From contig NZ_FNUR01000007.1 of the NCBI RefSeq assembly GCF_900108105.1, positions 1 to 64,000 on the forward strand: DNA of 64,000 nt, written 5' to 3'. Below, piece by piece: positions 60,361 to 64,000 of the stretch (its first letter is position 1; each line of letters starts with the position of its first letter). A program made the translations under genes and the position numbers. This DNA comes from Butyrivibrio sp. Su6 (GTDB lineage Bacteria > Bacillota > Clostridia > Lachnospirales > Lachnospiraceae). The notes under the pieces were generated by a model. It ran no database searches, was not told the DNA's origin, and saw nothing but the letters and a program-made list of their open reading frames with translations.

Positions 60361-61089
60361 ATGGAAGATTCTAAAAGAAGAATGTATGAAGTCCTTGAGG
60401 CTTCCCATACCGGAGACTCTTCGTCCAAAGCATACGACATGCTTATGACAACTTCAGTTATCGTAAGCCTTATTCCTCTTACGCTCAAAACAGAAAATAT
60501 CTATACAATATATATAGATATACTTACATTTTTAGTTCTTTTGATAGATTACTGTGCAAGGCTCTATACTGCTGATTACAAAATGGGATACAAAAGTGTC
60601 AGTGCTTACATAGCTTATCTTTTTACTCCACTTGCCATATTTGATTTTCTGTCTCTTATCCCAATCCTATATGTTATCTGGCCTGTAAACACGTCTCTAA
60701 AGCTCCTTAGGCTTTTTAGGGCTTTCAGAGTCATAAAGCTGGTTCGCTATTCCAAAACAATGGTCGTTATCTCAAATATGTTAAGGAAGGTAAGGAAACA
60801 ACTTGGAGCAGTTCTCATCCTTATTGTAATCTACATATTCATTTCGGCTATGCTGATCTTCCAGCTTGAATCAGCTCTTTTCAACAATTTCCTTGATGCT
60901 CTGTACTGGGCAACAATATCAATCACAACCATTGGCTATGGCGACATTTCTCCCGTCACCACTGCAGGAAGAGTCATAACCATGATATCTGCCCTTGTTG
61001 GCATGGCTGTCATTGCTCTTCCTACCGGTATTATCAGTGCGGCCTACATGGATGAGATCCGCAGAAAGAAATCCAAATACGAATTATAA
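60361..61089 (+). CDS. Voltage-gated-type potassium channel
   Basis: This 242-residue protein has six predicted membrane helices. An S4-like segment carries repeated Arg/Lys (LKLLRLFRAFRVIKLVRYS), and the pore loop has the K+ selectivity filter TTIGYGD followed by a final helix ending in AAYMDEIRRKK. It should conduct K+ across the cytoplasmic membrane. AAGGAG precedes the ATG. It is paired with the small TM protein upstream and ends 2 bp before the convergent lipoprotein stop. Confidence 0.92.
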   Translation: MEDSKRRMYEVLEASHTGDSSSKAYDMLMTTSVIVSLIPLTLKTENIYTIYIDILTFLVLLIDYCARLYTADYKMGYKSVSAYIAYLFTPLAIFDFLSLIPILYVIWPVNTSLKLLRLFRAFRVIKLVRYSKTMVVISNMLRKVRKQLGAVLILIVIYIFISAMLIFQLESALFNNFLDALYWATISITTIGYGDISPVTTAGRVITMISALVGMAVIALPTGIISAAYMDEIRRKKSKYEL

Positions 61090-61091
61090 GA

Positions 61092-61751
61092 TCACGGCGA
61101 TTTCAAAAAGTCTTTTATATTAAACTCTTTGCCGGTTCTATCCTCATATATTTCAGAAAAACTCTTACCCTGGTCCTTGGGATCAAGGTCGACGTTTTGT
61201 GCATGGACTTTCCATGAACTGTCATCTGACAAAAACTGATAGGCAATATTGTGCTGAAGCCATTCATATGCCATATCCTCTGCAGTCCTGTAAGACTCCA
61301 TATCACTGCCATGTATCTGATGAACACTAATAAGTGCCTCACATATAATAGTCATATCTTCAGTATTGTTTATCTTGTAAGAATCGTAAATTTTCCAATT
61401 ATCCGTGGTATAGACTGCTGAAAAATCTTCACCATCATAGGTAAAAAGATAATTCTTGCCATTTCCATCCGTATCACGAAGATTTATATCTGAAGGTTCT
61501 GAAAGTATACCGCCTTGGACCGCTGTAGATGCTGCATCCGAAGAATCAGAAAGCGTGTCTATGCTGTCTTCTTTCAAAACTACATCATCAGCATCTTTTT
61601 TAGAAGCTTCCTCTCCTGCTTCAAGGCTGTTATATAACTGTTCAAAGCTAAGCTCTGCTCCGGCAATGTCTTCCTCTGGCACCTGTAAACTGCAACCACT
61701 AAGAAAAACTATAAATATTGAACTAAGTAAAAAGAATTGTTTTTTCATCAT
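61092..61751 (-). CDS. Hypothetical lipoprotein
   Basis: This protein of about 219 residues has a lipoprotein signal (IFIVFLSGCSLQV, lipid Cys near residue 18). An acidic Ser/Ala/Asp-rich linker and a roughly 120-residue domain (NLRDTDGNGKNYLFTYDGED, TAEDMAYEWLQHNIAYQF) of unknown family follow. The start at 61751 is chosen from the signal peptide. A TATAAT with TTGATT 16 bp upstream lies so close that the message would be nearly leaderless. Confidence 0.7.
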   Translation of the reverse strand: MMKKQFFLLSSIFIVFLSGCSLQVPEEDIAGAELSFEQLYNSLEAGEEASKKDADDVVLKEDSIDTLSDSSDAASTAVQGGILSEPSDINLRDTDGNGKNYLFTYDGEDFSAVYTTDNWKIYDSYKINNTEDMTIICEALISVHQIHGSDMESYRTAEDMAYEWLQHNIAYQFLSDDSSWKVHAQNVDLDPKDQGKSFSEIYEDRTGKEFNIKDFLKSP

Positions 61752-61906
61752 ACTCAAGATTATACCTTCATATATCATGAAATCAAGAATCTGCATTTAT
61801 TCCCTACCACAATTCAGTTGACATTTGTCTTGAAATATAATAACTTATCCAAGTAATTAATTTTTATTAATTATGGAAAAAAGTATGAAAAAAGGGGAAA
61901 AATCAA

Positions 61907-62812
61907 ATGTCAACACTTGCTTTACTTGCAGTACTTCCTGCAATCGTTCTGCTCGTTGTTATCTACAGAGCTGATAACATCGAGAAAGAGCCATTTTCAC
62001 TTATGGCCAAAGTTTTCGGACTTGGTGCTCTTACAACAATCAGCGCCATGATCTTAGAAGAGATAGGATTGTATATTCTGTCATTCTTCTTCTACACACC
62101 AAATGCACTTTACACATTCTTTGAAATGTTCTGCGTTGTTGCTCTTGCAGAGGAAGCCGGAAAATATTTCGTGCTTAAAAAGGCTACCTGGAAAAACAAA
62201 GAGTTCAACTTCTCATTTGATGGAATAGTTTATTCTGTTTGTGCTTCACTTGGTTTTGCCACACTCGAAAATATTCTCTACGTATTCCAGGGCGGTTTTT
62301 CAACTGCTATAATGCGTGCTATCACTGCTGTTCCTGGCCACTGCATCTTCGGAATCTTCATGGGTATCTACTACGGTATTGCCAAGGGTTGCGAGCTTAG
62401 AGGCGATGAAAACGGCAAGAAGCTCAATCTGAAAAAAGCTCTTCTCGTTCCTATTTTCCTTCATGGCTTCTATGATTTCAGCTGTTCACTTGAATATGAT
62501 GGAATGTTCCTTGTATTTATCCTTCTTGAGATATTCATGACAGTTAATGCGATCAAGATGGTAAAAAAGATGTCAAAAGAAGACAAACCACTTAGTCCTG
62601 ATGTTCAAATGGCTGCTCCTGCAGTAGATTCAGTCGGATCAGTTGCTCCTGTAGTATTTCCTGAAAACATTCAGCCTGCTGTAGAAAATGCTGCAACTGT
62701 AACACCTGAATTTGCTACAGCAAATACTCAGTCAGCCCCTGTAAATGTTCCTCCGGTAAACCCTAATCCGGTTTTTACCGCTGATAGCATTGATCAGTCA
62801 ACAAACGCATAA
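61907..62812 (+). CDS. prsW: PrsW-type intramembrane metalloprotease
   Basis: This 301-residue protein is a PrsW family (CPBP-like) glutamic/metalloprotease that cleaves membrane proteins such as anti-sigma factors. Conserved segments are ALAEEAGKYF near residue 80, FATLENILYVF near 123, PGHCIFGIFMG near 143 and PIFLHGFYDF near 184, which carry the Glu and His residues. The C-terminal 80 residues are an extra Pro/Ala/Val-rich tail (VVFPENIQPAVENAATVTPE) beyond the catalytic domain. GGGG precedes the ATG. The target is not evident; no anti-sigma factor lies nearby. Confidence 0.9.
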   Translation: MSTLALLAVLPAIVLLVVIYRADNIEKEPFSLMAKVFGLGALTTISAMILEEIGLYILSFFFYTPNALYTFFEMFCVVALAEEAGKYFVLKKATWKNKEFNFSFDGIVYSVCASLGFATLENILYVFQGGFSTAIMRAITAVPGHCIFGIFMGIYYGIAKGCELRGDENGKKLNLKKALLVPIFLHGFYDFSCSLEYDGMFLVFILLEIFMTVNAIKMVKKMSKEDKPLSPDVQMAAPAVDSVGSVAPVVFPENIQPAVENAATVTPEFATANTQSAPVNVPPVNPNPVFTADSIDQSTNA

Positions 62813-62825
62813 ATTAGCCAAAAAG

Positions 62826-62862
62826 AAACGCTTGCCACACGCATGTAGCAAGCGTTTTTATT
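62826..62862. terminator. Terminator of prsW (bidirectional)
   Basis: AAACGCTTGC (62826-62835) pairs with GCAAGCGTTT (62848-62857), followed by TTATTTTTT on the plus strand; the minus-strand gene converges from the other side. Confidence 0.88.
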
Positions 62863-62870
62863 TTTTACTT

Positions 62871-64000
62871 TTAGTTCGCCGGAATGAGATCTCTGTACCA
62901 GCGCAGTGCTCCAAGGTATGCCTCATAGATCTTGTCCATATCCAGGTTTTCAAGAACCATTATTCTTGAAACTTCCGTCCAGTCAGCATCCTCATATGAC
63001 TTAATAAAATGTAAAATCTTGGCATAATCGCCCTCACCATCCAAAAGAGCTGCTCTTACATTTTTAGGAACAACAACCATATCAAGAGCTTCCTGCATAG
63101 GCTTATCAAGCATAATATCAAGCGCAGAGAAAAGGCCCATGATAAAGAGTTCCGGAGCCATAATGGAAAGCTCAAAGCTTTCAGAGAGGTTCTCAGCAAA
63201 TTTAGCCCTTATCATAACAAGTCTAGTGATCTCCGACGGCTTATCAGCGCAGAGTTCCTTAGTAACTGCTGTATTTATCCAACGCTTTAGTTCTTTTTGT
63301 CCCATCATGGCAGCTGCATGCCTGATAGATGTGATCTCCGAATTAAGAGCCATCCTGTTTACAATCTCCAAAAGAGAAATAACAAGCGCAGGGTCCTTTC
63401 CGATGACATCAGCAGCTTCTGTAAGATCAAAGTCAGGGTTATTTACAACATTTAAAAGCTCTATATAAGTTGCCTTCAAAGGACTGACTTCTGTCTCTGA
63501 TTCCTTTACAGGCATTCTAAAGAATCCGCCCTCATAAAGGTCATATCCACCGTCTTTTGTAAGCTCATCATATTCTTCCTGAGTATCAACATTAACGGCG
63601 CACAGCTTTATATTTGGATAAACCGAGCTGAAATAGAGCTTGGCTTTATCAATATGTATCTTGGCATGATTAAGCAGAATGTAATCGCACTTACTTAAGA
63701 TTTCTCTGTAGGGTTCAAAACTTGCAATCGGAAGTTTACGCATAGCAAGCTTGTACCCCTGACTCTTCAGCTCTTTTACCCTTCTGATAAACTGCTCCTC
63801 CGGAAGGATCGTATTATCCATCAAAAGAACTACCTTTTCAGCAGGCACAGTACACTGAAGAGAAATCTCAGAGAAAATAGAAAACTGATTGATGGGGACA
63901 AATACTTCCTTTCCACCGGAAAGTGTGGCAACGCCCATGCTGCTTACAACTTCAAGCTCATGGATGGTGCCTGCGCCGTCATATCTGGCGCCTCCTTCAA
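62871..64000 (-). CDS. EAL/HDOD-type signalling protein (partial, 5' end outside)
   Basis: This protein has an HDOD domain (about the last 200 residues: DLTEAADVIGKDPALVISLLEIVNRMA-type region, SIRHAAAMMGQKELKRWIN) preceded by a degenerate EAL-like half (FIRRVKELKSQGYKLAMRKL). That is the YuxH layout of cyclic-di-GMP-related signalling proteins, in which the EAL part is often inactive. The frame stays open past the internal ATG at 63938, which has no ribosome site, to the window edge (GGARYDGAGTIHELEVV). The real start therefore lies outside the window. Confidence 0.8.
   Translation of the reverse strand, partial: EGGARYDGAGTIHELEVVSSMGVATLSGGKEVFVPINQFSIFSEISLQCTVPAEKVVLLMDNTILPEEQFIRRVKELKSQGYKLAMRKLPIASFEPYREILSKCDYILLNHAKIHIDKAKLYFSSVYPNIKLCAVNVDTQEEYDELTKDGGYDLYEGGFFRMPVKESETEVSPLKATYIELLNVVNNPDFDLTEAADVIGKDPALVISLLEIVNRMALNSEITSIRHAAAMMGQKELKRWINTAVTKELCADKPSEITRLVMIRAKFAENLSESFELSIMAPELFIMGLFSALDIMLDKPMQEALDMVVVPKNVRAALLDGEGDYAKILHFIKSYEDADWTEVSRIMVLENLDMDKIYEAYLGALRWYRDLIPAN

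Noticed and set aside
1..64000. tRNA or rRNA genes as integration targets
   Set aside because: No tRNA cloverleaf or rRNA sequence was recognised near the attachment cores; the target is the LMWPTP coding sequence.

Overview
The window looks like chromosome of an anaerobic Lachnospiraceae bacterium, probably near Butyrivibrio/Pseudobutyrivibrio. This is inferred from strong AGGAGG-type ribosome binding sites, moderately AT-rich DNA, desulfoferrodoxin, a flagellin-type protein, a class B sortase and Gram-positive Opp/GlnQ-type transporters. No rRNA, tRNA or CRISPR array was recognised.

Layout. (1) 1-780 is non-coding and repeat-rich: six 34-bp hairpin units (three forward, three inverted), a degenerate repeat and a 124-bp interrupted palindrome. 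(2) 820-7244 is a minus-strand hydroxy-acid/sugar-acid catabolic operon: LarA-type nickel racemase/epimerase, a split UxaA-type dehydratase or lyase, a GntP permease, a GntR-FCD regulator and glycerate 2-kinase, with a promoter and palindromic operator in front of the racemase. (3) 7351-15420 holds a SulP anion transporter and an oppBCDF-oppA oligopeptide transporter. (4) 15645-23750 holds a divergent flagellin-like protein, a one-TM protein, a candidate C-rich small RNA on the plus strand, yjgR, carB, desulfoferrodoxin and a low-molecular-weight protein tyrosine phosphatase (LMWPTP).

(5) 23714-51194 is an accessory region made of two tandem inserted cassettes. The 18-bp sequence TGCCGTGGCAGACGAATA, which lies in the LMWPTP P-loop codons, occurs three times (23714, 49421, 51177). 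The first two copies each begin a 258-bp, about 98% identical direct repeat. Next to the left repeat is the C-terminal end of a tyrosine recombinase, so the attachment sites are preserved while the integrase is decayed. The large cassette (25.7 kb) is a defence-type island, all on the minus strand: AlbA_2/Schlafen-type ATP-binding regulator, acylphosphatase, WYL regulator, CbbX-like AAA+ ATPase, an AddB-like and an AddA-like helicase-nuclease pair, zinc-finger proteins (one with a ClpX-type zinc domain but no ATPase), and a tightly overlapping dGTPase-McrB-McrC operon with small unknown partners. The small cassette (1.8 kb) carries an MntA/HepT toxin-antitoxin pair, a small unknown protein and a BRO-N fragment.

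(6) 51300-64000 returns to apparently ordinary chromosome: a multi-TM protein, a C_GCAxxG_C_C protein, a NapH-like/ferredoxin pair with a divergent HxlR regulator, a class B sortase whose catalytic Arg seems absent, an M20 amidohydrolase with a polar amino-acid ABC importer, a 50-residue one-TM protein ahead of a voltage-gated-type K+ channel, a lipoprotein, a PrsW protease and an EAL/HDOD-type protein that runs off the right edge.

The best candidates for something undescribed are the dGTPase-McrBC operon, the WYL/AAA+/AddB/AddA set, the LMWPTP-targeting tandem cassettes, the 34-bp hairpin array and the C-rich small RNA.
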